Shown one piece after another: positions 1 through 7,491 of a DNA stretch of 17,523 nt. The position numbers and the translations under genes were made by a program. This DNA comes from Competibacteraceae bacterium UBA6584. GTDB lineage: Bacteria; Pseudomonadota; Gammaproteobacteria; Competibacterales; Competibacteraceae. The notes beneath the pieces are model-generated. The model saw nothing but the letters and a program-made list of their open reading frames with translations, was not told where the DNA came from and searched no databases. Numbering within the stretch: the stretch's first letter is position 1; each line of letters opens with the position of its first letter. The stretch lies in assembly GCA_002433805.1 (NCBI GenBank), contig DJIW01000134.1, positions 1 to 17,523 of the forward strand, written 5' to 3'.

Positions 1-2
1 CC

Positions 3-953
3 AGCCTGCCGTTCGACGTGCAATTCGATCTGGTCCGCTCGATCCAGGGTCTGGAAAACGTCCACATCACCCGACCCGGCTACGCCATCGAATACGACTT
101 CTTCGACCCGCGCGATTTGGACTATTCGCTGCAAACCCGCGCGATCCGAGGTTTGTTCTTCGCCGGTCAGATCAACGGCACCACCGGCTACGAGGAGGCC
201 GCCGCGCAAGGATTGATAGCCGGGATCAACGCCGGGCGTTACGTTCGGGGCGAGGAGCCGTGGTGGCCGCACCGCGACGAAGCGTATCTCGGCGTGCTGA
301 TCGACGACCTGATCACCCGAGGGGCCAGCGAACCGTACCGGATGTTCACCAGCCGGGCCGAGCACCGGCTGCTGCTGCGCGAGGACAACGCCGATTTGCG
401 TCTGACCGAAACCGGCCGGCGGCTGGGCGTGGTGGACGAGGCGCGCTGGCGGGCCTTCGAAACCAAGCGCGAGGCCATCGAGCGGGAAAGCCAGCGGCTG
501 CGCGAGCTGTGGATCAGGCCGAGCCCATTCGACGACGCCCGGTTGCAAGCGGTGTTGCAAGGTCCGCTGGCGCGCGAAAGCCGGGCCTTCGAACTGCTGC
601 GCCGGCCCGAAGTCTGCTACGCCGGCCTGATGAGCCTCCCCGGCGTCGGGCCGGGAGAGGCCGACCCGCGCGTCGCGGAACAGGTGGAGATTCAGGCCAA
701 GTACGCCGGTTATATCGACCGCCAGCGGGATGAAATCGACCGCCAGCGCCGCCATGAAGACCTGGCGCTGCCGGCGGATTTCGATTACGCCGGAGTCCGC
801 GGGCTGTCGCGCGAGGTCAGCGAAAAGCTGAGCCGCCACCGACCCCGGACCCTCGGTCAAGCCGGCCGCATTTCAGGCGTGACCCCCGCCGCGCTGTCGC
901 TGTTGCTGGTGCATCTCAAACGCAGCGGCCGGATGCGCCGCAACGCGGGATAG
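3..953 (+). CDS. mnmG: MnmG (GidA), tRNA uridine-5-carboxymethylaminomethyl modification enzyme, C-terminal part
   Basis: The gene enters from the left edge in frame from base 3 and ends at TAG 951-953, so about 316 C-terminal residues of a usual ~630 are present. MnmG works with MnmE and uses FAD and methylene-tetrahydrofolate to modify U34 of certain tRNAs. Visible family signatures are the FAD-domain end (GLFFAGQINGTTGYEEAAAQ), the conserved EPYRMFTSRAEHRLLLREDN block, and the helical C-terminal domain that in the family contacts MnmE (YIDRQ, then LSREVSEKLS and the GVTPAALSLLLVHLKR end). The FAD-binding Rossmann start lies outside the window. In many proteobacteria rsmG (gidB) follows directly. 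Here the next gene is a sensor kinase 191 bases downstream and no rsmG is visible. Identification is very secure. Confidence 0.97.
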   Translation, partial: SLPFDVQFDLVRSIQGLENVHITRPGYAIEYDFFDPRDLDYSLQTRAIRGLFFAGQINGTTGYEEAAAQGLIAGINAGRYVRGEEPWWPHRDEAYLGVLIDDLITRGASEPYRMFTSRAEHRLLLREDNADLRLTETGRRLGVVDEARWRAFETKREAIERESQRLRELWIRPSPFDDARLQAVLQGPLARESRAFELLRRPEVCYAGLMSLPGVGPGEADPRVAEQVEIQAKYAGYIDRQRDEIDRQRRHEDLALPADFDYAGVRGLSREVSEKLSRHRPRTLGQAGRISGVTPAALSLLLVHLKRSGRMRRNAG

Positions 954-1144
954 TTGGTCCGCGCGGCGATAGACCCGCCCTGGTCTGCTCGCTCGATCCA
1001 CGAAGCGCTCGCCGGACCCTCGCGGCCGCGCGATCGGTTCTGGCGCATCGGGTTTTTCGGGATTGATCCGAGCGGTATCAACTTTTTCCGCAACCGGCCG
1101 ATAAGGAGAATCAAAACCCACGCTCGGATTAAAAAAATCACACG

Positions 1145-4100
1145 ATGAGCAGACTATCCAATTCCAGGGCCGAACCTCTGCTGACATGGATCTGGCATTC
1201 CTATTTCCGCACCGCCTTGATTCCGATCCTGCTGGTGGAAATCGGCCTGATCGCGATCTTCCTTCTGGCTAACAATCTGGCCAGGGACGAAAATATCGAC
1301 GCCGCGCGCAAGTATGCCAACGAGCATTTGGCGGAAATCGTCCGGCGTGAAACCACGATCCTGCACAGCCAGTTGGAAAGCGTGACGCAAAGCGCCCGCG
1401 TTTTCGCCGGCGCGACCCAGCGCGCGTTATCCGCGCCGTTGAAACCGGGCGAAATCCCAAGCGAGGAAAGCGAGCGCTACGCCTACGACAAAGACGTGTA
1501 TTACTCCAAGCGGGATAACGGCGGAGCGGCGCTTTTCTACAGCGGCATCGTGCCGGTGGGACAGCGGGAACGCGACAAGGCGCTGCGGACCGCGCGGCTG
1601 GATCCTCTGATGCGCGATCTCAAGCAAAGCAACCCTCTAATCGGACAGGTGTACCTCAACACCTTCGATTCCTTAAACCGGATTTACCCTTTTTTTGAGG
1701 TCTTGAAGCAGTATTCCCCCAAGCTAGATATCCCCACCTTCAACTTCTATTACGAAGCGGACGCCAGCCATAATCCCAAACGGGAAGCGGTGTGGACCGA
1801 TGTCTACGTCGATCCGGCCGGGCAAGGTTGGATGGTTTCCAACATCGCCCCAGTGTACAACGGCGACTTCCTGGAAGGCGTCGTGGGGATGGATGTGACG
1901 GTGTCAACCCTGGTCGAGGGCATCCTGGGGTTGCAGATTCCCTGGGGAGGTTTCGGCGTGCTGATCGGCAAGGAAGGCGTTATCCTGGCGCTGCCGCCCG
2001 CGGGCGAACAAGCCTTGGGTTTGACCGAACTCAAACAGCATCACTACGGCGAGTTCGTGTTGCGAGACACCTTCAAACCCGATGACTTCAATGTCTACAA
2101 ACGCGCCGACTTCACCAAACTGGGCGCCGCCTTGCAAAGTCAAACCAGCGGAAGCGGAGAAATCGCCCTCAAAACCGGCGACAAGCTGACCGCCTGGAAC
2201 ACCGTGCCGGGAACGCAGTGGAAGCTGTTGATGGTGATCCCGGTCGAGAACATCTACACCCAAGCCATCGAACTGAACCAGCGGCTGAAACGGCTTAGCC
2301 TGTGGCTGGTCTGCGGTTTGATTCTGTTTTACATCGGGTTTTTCGGGGTGCTGTACCTGCGCGCCCGGCGGATGAGCGCTTTTCTGGCCGAACCGCTGAC
2401 CCAGATCAACGCCATGGCCAAACAAATTGGATCGGGCGATTACGCTTTGGCTCCGCCGGACTTTCCGGTGCGAGAGCTGGATGAATCCGTCCGTTCCCTC
2501 GCCGTGATGGGGCGGCGCTTGGGCGAGAGCAACCGGGCGTTGTTGGCGACTCAGGATAGCTTGTCGCAAGAACGCGCGCTGCTGCGTTCGCTGATCGATT
2601 CGATTCCCGACCTGATCTTCTACAAGGATACCGCCGACGTTTATCTCGGCTGCAACACCGCCTTCGCCGCCTCGCTCCAGCGCCACGAACGAGACATCGT
2701 GGGCAAAACCGACGCGGAGCTATTCCCGGAACCGGCGGCGCTCGCCTACCGCGCCATCGACCGACAGGTCCTGACCGACGGCCAACCCCGGCGCGACGAG
2801 GAGTGGCTCCACCAGCCCGACGGCCGACGCGCCGTGATGGAGACCCTCAAAACGCCTTATCTGGACCCCGCCGGTAACATGTTGGGTCTGATCGGCGTCA
2901 GCCGCGACATCGACCGACACAAGCAGCTGGAACAGGCGCTGGCGCACGCCAAGCACGAGGCCGAAGCAGCCAACCGCGCCAAAAGCGAATTTCTAGCCAC
3001 CATGAGCCACGAAATCCGCACCCCGCTCAATGGCGTGCTCGGCATGACCGAATTATTGCTCGGCACCGATCTGGACCCGCAACAGCGCCGGTTCGCCGAA
3101 ATGGTGCTGCATTCCGGCCGCTCCTTGCTTGAGATCATCAACGACATCCTGGATTTTTCCAAAATCGAAGCCGGCAAACTGGCGCTGGAGTCAGTCGATT
3201 TCAACGTGCATCGGCTGCTCGGAGAGCTGATCGATTTGTTCGGCGAGCGGGCGCTCGCCAAATCGATCGTGCTGGAGCGGATCATCCCGGCCGCGACGCC
3301 GGCGCGCTGGCGGGGCGATCCCGTCCGGCTGCGGCAGGTTTTGACCAATCTGCTGGGCAACGCCATCAAATTCACCGCCCAAGGCCGGGTTTCGGTCCGC
3401 GTCGATCTGGAATCGATGACGGGCGATGCCGGCCGTCTGCTCTTTCAGGTCAGCGATACCGGCATCGGCATCGCCCCCGAAGCTCAAGCCCACATTTTCG
3501 ACGCCTTCGCCCAAGCCCATCACGCCGTCACCCGCCACTACGGCGGCACCGGCCTGGGCTTGGCGATCTGCAAACAACTGGTGGCGTTGATGGACGGGGA
3601 AATGGGCCTCGACAGCACGCCGGGCCAGGGCTCGACCTTTTGGTTTCGGATCGCGCTGGCGCGGCCGGCCGCCGACGCCGGAGAGCCGAGGACCGCGCGC
3701 TTCCTACCGCCTCGCGCCCGCTTCAACGCCCGCGTGCTGGTGGCTGAGGACAATCCGGTCAATCAGGAAGTCGCTCGGGCGATGTTGGAGATTTTAGGAT
3801 GTCGGGCGGATATCGTCGCCGATGGCCATGAAGCGGTGGAAGCCGCCAGCCAGCAATCTTACGATCTGATCTTGATGGATTGCCAGATGCCCGTGCTCGA
3901 CGGTTTTGAGGCCACCGCCGAAATCCGCGGCCGCGAACGAGCTAGCGGCGTTCACCTGCCGATCATCGCCCTGACCGCCAACGTCGTCAAAGGCTTTCGC
4001 GAGCGGTGCCTGGAGGCCGGCATGGACGATTACTTGAGCAAACCCTTCGACCAAGCCCAGCTTGCCGAGCTTCTAAGCCAATTTTTGGACTCGCCAAAAC

Positions 4101-4165
4101 CCTCCCTCAGCCGTCAAGACAGGTCCGCCGGGTTCAAGCCAGCCGATACGGATCGGGCGGCCTAG
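1145..4165 (+). CDS. Hybrid sensor histidine kinase (dCache-HAMP-PAS-HisKA-HATPase-REC)
   Basis: Inner-membrane hybrid kinase of 1006 residues. In order: membrane helix 1 about 23-43; a large periplasmic double-Cache-type region about 50-375 (with VWTDVYVDPAGQGWMVS); membrane helix 2 about 385-406; HAMP about 407-460; PAS about 480-595 (LIDSIPDLIFYKD). The HisKA H-box SHEIRTPLNGV has phospho-His H622. The HATPase has N-box N739, DTGIGI from D771, and GGTGLGLAI near 800. A C-terminal receiver has phospho-Asp D912 and Lys K966. Catalytic residues look intact, so autophosphorylation and transfer to the internal receiver are expected. There is no HPt domain, so an external one would be needed to relay further. 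The ATG is fixed by an in-frame TAA at 1130-1132. No convincing ribosome site lies close to it (GGAG is ~36 bases upstream). The Cache domain suggests a small extracellular ligand, which cannot be named from sequence. Confidence 0.95.
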   Translation: MSRLSNSRAEPLLTWIWHSYFRTALIPILLVEIGLIAIFLLANNLARDENIDAARKYANEHLAEIVRRETTILHSQLESVTQSARVFAGATQRALSAPLKPGEIPSEESERYAYDKDVYYSKRDNGGAALFYSGIVPVGQRERDKALRTARLDPLMRDLKQSNPLIGQVYLNTFDSLNRIYPFFEVLKQYSPKLDIPTFNFYYEADASHNPKREAVWTDVYVDPAGQGWMVSNIAPVYNGDFLEGVVGMDVTVSTLVEGILGLQIPWGGFGVLIGKEGVILALPPAGEQALGLTELKQHHYGEFVLRDTFKPDDFNVYKRADFTKLGAALQSQTSGSGEIALKTGDKLTAWNTVPGTQWKLLMVIPVENIYTQAIELNQRLKRLSLWLVCGLILFYIGFFGVLYLRARRMSAFLAEPLTQINAMAKQIGSGDYALAPPDFPVRELDESVRSLAVMGRRLGESNRALLATQDSLSQERALLRSLIDSIPDLIFYKDTADVYLGCNTAFAASLQRHERDIVGKTDAELFPEPAALAYRAIDRQVLTDGQPRRDEEWLHQPDGRRAVMETLKTPYLDPAGNMLGLIGVSRDIDRHKQLEQALAHAKHEAEAANRAKSEFLATMSHEIRTPLNGVLGMTELLLGTDLDPQQRRFAEMVLHSGRSLLEIINDILDFSKIEAGKLALESVDFNVHRLLGELIDLFGERALAKSIVLERIIPAATPARWRGDPVRLRQVLTNLLGNAIKFTAQGRVSVRVDLESMTGDAGRLLFQVSDTGIGIAPEAQAHIFDAFAQAHHAVTRHYGGTGLGLAICKQLVALMDGEMGLDSTPGQGSTFWFRIALARPAADAGEPRTARFLPPRARFNARVLVAEDNPVNQEVARAMLEILGCRADIVADGHEAVEAASQQSYDLILMDCQMPVLDGFEATAEIRGRERASGVHLPIIALTANVVKGFRERCLEAGMDDYLSKPFDQAQLAELLSQFLDSPKPSLSRQDRSAGFKPADTDRAA

Positions 4166-4170
4166 CCACC

Positions 4171-4191
4171 TTCAACCGACGATCGGTTGAA
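4171..4191. other. Perfect inverted repeat after the hybrid kinase gene
   Basis: A 9-base stem (TTCAACCGA / TCGGTTGAA) with a 3-base loop begins 6 bases after the kinase stop codon. No T-run follows immediately (the nearest TTTT is at about 4204), so it is not a canonical intrinsic terminator. It could be a weak or factor-assisted terminator, an mRNA 3'-end stabiliser, or a protein-binding dyad. Confidence 0.4.
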
Positions 4192-4214
4192 AGCCTCAAT
4201 CCGTTTTCCTGCTA

Positions 4215-4246
4215 TGCTTGACTTAGTCAAGCACGGCCTCTATAAG
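4215..4246 (+). promoter_or_regulatory. Sigma70-like promoter with a dyad operator over the -35 box
   Basis: The -35 box TTGACT (4218-4223) and -10 box TATAAG (4241-4246) are separated by exactly 17 bases and lie about 55 bases before the ATG at 4300. A perfect dyad, TGCTTGAC-TTA-GTCAAGCA (4215-4233), covers the -35 element. A dyad at that place is the usual arrangement for a repressor operator, though the binding protein cannot be named. Transcription would start near 4253, giving a leader of about 47 bases, and would read into the DUF6489-like gene and the signalling cluster behind it. Confidence 0.6.
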
Positions 4247-4299
4247 CCGGACCTCTGGCCCCAAGGCCCACACCATCCCGCCCACAAGGAAAACCATCG

Positions 4300-4623
4300 A
4301 TGAAAGTTAATGTCAGCGTAGAGGCCACCGCTCAGGAAATGCGCGAGTTCCTGGGGCTGCCGAATATCCAGCCCTTGCACGATGACATGATGCAATCTAT
4401 CCGCGATAACGTTAAGCGCGGTTCGATCAATTTTGAATCGTTCAATCAGTTCTTCAAACCGCTGCTGCCGGTCCAATTGCATTCGATGGAGATGGTGCAG
4501 AAATTTTGGGAAGCGGTGGCCAAGGCCAGCGGCGCGCCCAAGGACGGCGGCGAGCAAAAAGCCGACGACGCTGCCGGAGCGCGCGGCGAGGCGGCGCGAA
4601 ACGGAGCCAAAAAATCGTCATAA
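4300..4623 (+). CDS. Small DUF6489-like protein
   Basis: A 107-residue soluble protein with no membrane segment. Residues 1-80 look folded: a beta-like start (MKVNVSVEAT), then EMREFLGLPNIQPLHDDMM and amphipathic helices ending near KFWEAVAKASG. The tail from about 80 is rich in Ala, Gly, Lys, Asp and Glu and is probably disordered. The pattern of a short strand followed by 'FLGLPN(I/V)xPL' matches my memory of DUF6489, a proteobacterial family of unknown function; this is recall, not a search result. The family shares phasin-like size and helical character, but a polyhydroxyalkanoate role is not shown. The start is well supported: AAGGAAAA at 4286-4293 gives good spacing to ATG 4300. It sits between a strong promoter and the receiver gene (39-base gap), so it is probably the first gene of the operon. 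Confidence 0.8.
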   Translation: MKVNVSVEATAQEMREFLGLPNIQPLHDDMMQSIRDNVKRGSINFESFNQFFKPLLPVQLHSMEMVQKFWEAVAKASGAPKDGGEQKADDAAGARGEAARNGAKKSS

Positions 4624-4662
4624 TACGCGCGTGAACGACAACGCTGGGCAACCGGGGGTGTT

Positions 4663-5037
4663 ATGACGAATAAGATACTGGTCGTGGACGATGAGCCCAA
4701 CATCGTCCTGTCCTTGGAGTTTTTAATGAAGCAAGCCGGGTTTCAGGTGCGGACCGCCTCGGACGGCGAAGCGGCGCTGACGGCCATGGCGGCCGAAGCG
4801 CCCGATCTGGTATTGCTCGATGTGATGATGCCCCGCAAAAACGGTTACGAAGTCTGTCAGGCGATCCGCGCCAATCCGGACTGGAAAGCGGTGCGCATCA
4901 TCATGCTCACCGCCAAGGGGCGCGAAGTCGAGCGCGAGAAAGGACTGGCGCTGGGAGCCGACGATTACATCACCAAGCCGTTCGCCACTCAGGAGGTGGT
5001 GGAACGGGTGCGCGAGCTGCTGGCGGCCGACGGCTGA
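4663..5037 (+). CDS. Stand-alone CheY-like receiver protein
   Basis: A 124-residue protein made of one receiver domain and no output domain. The acidic pair is D9/D10, the phospho-acceptor is D53 (in LVLLDVMMPRKNGYE), the switch Thr is T83 (IIMLTAKG) and the conserved Lys is K105 (DDYITKPF). All key residues are intact, so it should accept phosphate. A GGGGGTG stretch just upstream of the ATG can serve as ribosome site. The stop is 4 bases before the start of the exonuclease fusion, which suggests translational coupling. The likely phosphate donor is the SLC5-type histidine kinase at the end of the same gene series, because the intervening kinase-like protein has lost its His. It could act by protein-protein contact with the exonuclease fusion; that is inference. 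Domain call is certain, partner assignment is not. Confidence 0.95.
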   Translation: MTNKILVVDDEPNIVLSLEFLMKQAGFQVRTASDGEAALTAMAAEAPDLVLLDVMMPRKNGYEVCQAIRANPDWKAVRIIMLTAKGREVEREKGLALGADDYITKPFATQEVVERVRELLAADG

Positions 5038-5041
5038 TCCC

Positions 5042-7138
5042 ATGAAGTACCGGACGAAGCTTTGGCTGTTGTGGCTGGTTCCGGTCGCCCTCACCGTGGT
5101 CTCCCTGGGTTGGGTGGGATGGCGGATCGCCCAGGGCGCGCCAGACCCCGAGCAGCGCGATCCGCTGTTGCTGTGGCTGGTGCTGGCCGCGTTCTCCCTA
5201 ATCGGCGCCACCACTCTGATCTGGGCGTTGCTGGACTGGCATTTTTTCATTCCGCTCGGCGGTTTGGCGCGCGGGGCGCGCATCATCACCCGCAGCAACC
5301 CCGGTTACGTGCTGGAACTGCCCAAGCAGCATTGGCTGGGCGAGTTTCCGCCGATGCTGCTGGAGCTGGGCGAAGCCCTGCACACCGCCCGCCGCGACGT
5401 GGCCGCCGCCACCGCGACCGCCACCCAGGAAATCGAAGCGCAAAAGACCCGCCTGGAAACCGTGTTGCGCGAGCTGTCCGAGGGCGTGCTGGTCTGCGAC
5501 GCCGCCGCCCGCATCCTGCTCTACAATCCGGCGGCGGCGAAATTGTTGCCCAACCGCGCGATGCTGGGTCTTGGCCGCTCGCTCTACGAACTCTGGACCC
5601 GAGCGCCGATCGAAAGCACGCTGCAACTGCTCCAGTACCGCCAGCAGCATTCCGAGGACAAGACCGCCGGGGATGCCGAATTCGTCTGCGCCACCGTGGA
5701 CGATCAGGCGATGTTTCATTGCCGGATCAGCCTGTTCCCGGGGGCCTCCGACCGAGGCGCGGCGTTTGTGGTGACCTTCCGCGACGTGACCCAGCAAGTG
5801 GAGCGTTCCGCGATCAAGACCCGCACCGAGGATTTGCGCCGGCCGTTGGCCAGCCTGCGCGCGGCGGCGGAAACCGTCTTGCAATTCGGCGACATGGACT
5901 TGGCCCAGCGGCAGGCTTTCCAGCGCGTCATCGTCGAGGAAAGCGAGCGCCTGAGCCAGCGCTTGCAGGAACTGACCCTCGACTTGCGCGCCTTGTACGC
6001 CAACCGCTGGCCGATGAACAACGTCTACTCCGCCGATCTCATCGGCAGCGTCGTCCGGCATTTGGAGCAGCGCGACGGCTTGACGGTCGAGATAAGCGGC
6101 GCGCCGCTGTGGCTGCACGTGGACAATCACTCGATCACCCTGCTGCTGGAATTTCTGATCGCGCGCTTGCACGAAGACCGGATCGGCCAGGATTTCGAAA
6201 TCGAATGCCTGCTGGGCAACCGCCGGGTTTATCTGGACATTACCTGGTCGGGCAAGCCGGTGCCGGCCGACGAGCTGGAAAGCTGGCTGGAGGAACACGT
6301 CCAGGATCTGGTCGGCGCCAACACCGTGGGCGAGGTGCTGGGACGGCACAACAGCGAACTGTGGAGCCAAGCCCATCGCCGGCCCGGCCGCGCCCTGCTG
6401 CGCTTGCCGCTGCCGGCCTCGGCCAACCAGTGGAAGGAACCGGCCGCCGCCTTGCCGGAACGGCCGGATTTTTACGATTTTTCGCTGGGCGACGAGGGAC
6501 GGGCCGAGTGGGGCGAGCTGGTCAACTATCCCTTATCGGCGCTGACCTACGTGGTGTTCGACACCGAGACCACCGGCTTGGCCCCTTCCAAAGGCGACGA
6601 GATCATCCAGATCGCCGGCGTGCGCATCGTCAACCGGCGCTTGCTGGAAGGCGAGCAATTCGATCAGTTGGTCAACCCCGGCAAGACCATCCCCAAGGCG
6701 ACCATCCGCTTTCACGGCATCACCGACGAGATGGTGAAGGACAAGCCCGGCGGCGAGGTGATCTTGCCGCAATTCCACGCTTTCGTCGGCGGCGATCAAA
6801 CCGTATTGGTCGCCCACAACGCGGCGTTCGACATGAAGTTCCTCAAGATCAAGGAACAAAAAGGCGGCCCGCGCTTCGCCAATCCGGTGCTCGACACCCT
6901 GCTGCTGTCGGGTTACCTGCACGATTACACCGACGATCACAACCTGGACGCCATCGCCGACCGGTTGGGCGTGGACGTGCACGACCGGCACAACGCCTTG
7001 GGCGATTCGCTGGTGACCGCCCGCGTGTTTCTCAAGCTGCTGGATTTGCTGGAGGCACAAGGCGTCAAAACCCTCGGTCAAGCGTTGGAGGCGTCCGATA
7101 AAATGGTTGCAATTCGCAAGACTCAGGCTAACTTTTAA
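5042..7138 (+). CDS. Membrane PAS/degenerate histidine kinase fused to a DEDDh 3'-5' exonuclease (DNA pol III epsilon-like)
   Basis: A 698-residue fusion. Two membrane helices lie at about 7-26 and 40-62, a PAS domain at about 138-252, a dimerisation-helix-like segment at about 255-320, a remnant HATPase-like region at about 335-460, and a complete RNase-T/epsilon-type exonuclease at about 504-680. The exonuclease has all five acidic/His ligands: D507 and E509 (FDTETTGL), D597 (HNAAFDMKF), H650 and D655 (RHNALGD). The kinase part is broken: where an H-box reads S-H-E-L-R-T-P-L this reads T-E-D-L-R-R-P-L, so the phospho-His is Glu (E263). The N-box Asn is missing (LLLEFLIARL) and the DxGxG box reads WSGKP. 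It is therefore probably a pseudokinase sensor that positions or controls a nuclease at the membrane. It lies 4 bases after the receiver gene. Substrate (DNA, RNA or short oligonucleotide) is unknown. Similar fusions near actP/cbrA-like genes are known to me from other gammaproteobacteria. Confidence 0.92.
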   Translation: MKYRTKLWLLWLVPVALTVVSLGWVGWRIAQGAPDPEQRDPLLLWLVLAAFSLIGATTLIWALLDWHFFIPLGGLARGARIITRSNPGYVLELPKQHWLGEFPPMLLELGEALHTARRDVAAATATATQEIEAQKTRLETVLRELSEGVLVCDAAARILLYNPAAAKLLPNRAMLGLGRSLYELWTRAPIESTLQLLQYRQQHSEDKTAGDAEFVCATVDDQAMFHCRISLFPGASDRGAAFVVTFRDVTQQVERSAIKTRTEDLRRPLASLRAAAETVLQFGDMDLAQRQAFQRVIVEESERLSQRLQELTLDLRALYANRWPMNNVYSADLIGSVVRHLEQRDGLTVEISGAPLWLHVDNHSITLLLEFLIARLHEDRIGQDFEIECLLGNRRVYLDITWSGKPVPADELESWLEEHVQDLVGANTVGEVLGRHNSELWSQAHRRPGRALLRLPLPASANQWKEPAAALPERPDFYDFSLGDEGRAEWGELVNYPLSALTYVVFDTETTGLAPSKGDEIIQIAGVRIVNRRLLEGEQFDQLVNPGKTIPKATIRFHGITDEMVKDKPGGEVILPQFHAFVGGDQTVLVAHNAAFDMKFLKIKEQKGGPRFANPVLDTLLLSGYLHDYTDDHNLDAIADRLGVDVHDRHNALGDSLVTARVFLKLLDLLEAQGVKTLGQALEASDKMVAIRKTQANF

Positions 7139-7197
7139 TTTCAGGCCCGATGACATCGCGGCGGCCCCCGCCCCGCGCTCGTGCCGCCACTTGAGCC

Positions 7198-7491
7198 ATG
7201 CGCCAACAGTCCAAGGAATACATCGTCATTTTGTTCATCGTCAGCGTGATGGCGTTGAACTATCCGTTTCTGGATCTTTTCGACACCGCCTGGATGCCGC
7301 TCGGCATTCCCCTGTTGTACTTCTACCTCTATCTGTTCTGGTTTGTGATCATCGTGCTGCTGATCGCCGTCATCGAGCATTCGGAAGTCCGCGAACCCGA
7401 GCAGCGTCCCCCGCCGCCGACCGCGCCGCCGCGACCGCGGCCCGCCGACCGCGCCGGCGCGGGCGACGCTGACTCGGAGCGTAGGATCTGA
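7198..7491 (+). CDS. Small two-helix membrane protein (CbrX/DUF4212-like position)
   Basis: A 97-residue protein with two hydrophobic helices at about 8-28 (YIVILFIVSVMALNYPF) and 35-59 (GIPLLYFYLYLFWFVIIVLL), followed by a Pro/Arg-rich cytoplasmic tail from about 69. Its stop TGA overlaps the start of the SLC5-kinase gene (TGATG), so the two are almost certainly translationally coupled. Small two-helix proteins preceding SLC5-type transporters are familiar: YjcH/DUF485 before ActP, DUF4212 before other symporters, and CbrX before CbrA in Pseudomonas. By position and size it belongs to that class, but I do not assign it to one named family. It is likely an accessory or stabilising subunit of the transporter-kinase. 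No strong ribosome site precedes the ATG. Confidence 0.85.
   Translation: MRQQSKEYIVILFIVSVMALNYPFLDLFDTAWMPLGIPLLYFYLYLFWFVIIVLLIAVIEHSEVREPEQRPPPPTAPPRPRPADRAGAGDADSERRI

Noticed and set aside
954..1148. 64-residue reading frame between mnmG and the hybrid kinase, overlapping the kinase start
   Set aside because: TTG start, no ribosome site, Arg/Pro-rich composition typical of non-coding GC-rich DNA, no recognisable family.
4433..4666. 77-residue shifted frame overlapping the DUF6489-like and receiver genes
   Set aside because: Cys/Arg-rich shadow of the better-supported frame, which has a good ribosome site.
5198..6376. 392-residue open frame antisense to the exonuclease fusion
   Set aside because: Low-complexity Gln/Ala/His-rich translation is the mirror of the codon bias of the real gene on the other strand.
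5062..7101. 679-residue open frame on the same strand as the exonuclease fusion, shifted frame
   Set aside because: Arg/Ala/Gly/Pro-rich shadow frame; the overlapping frame has full domain evidence.
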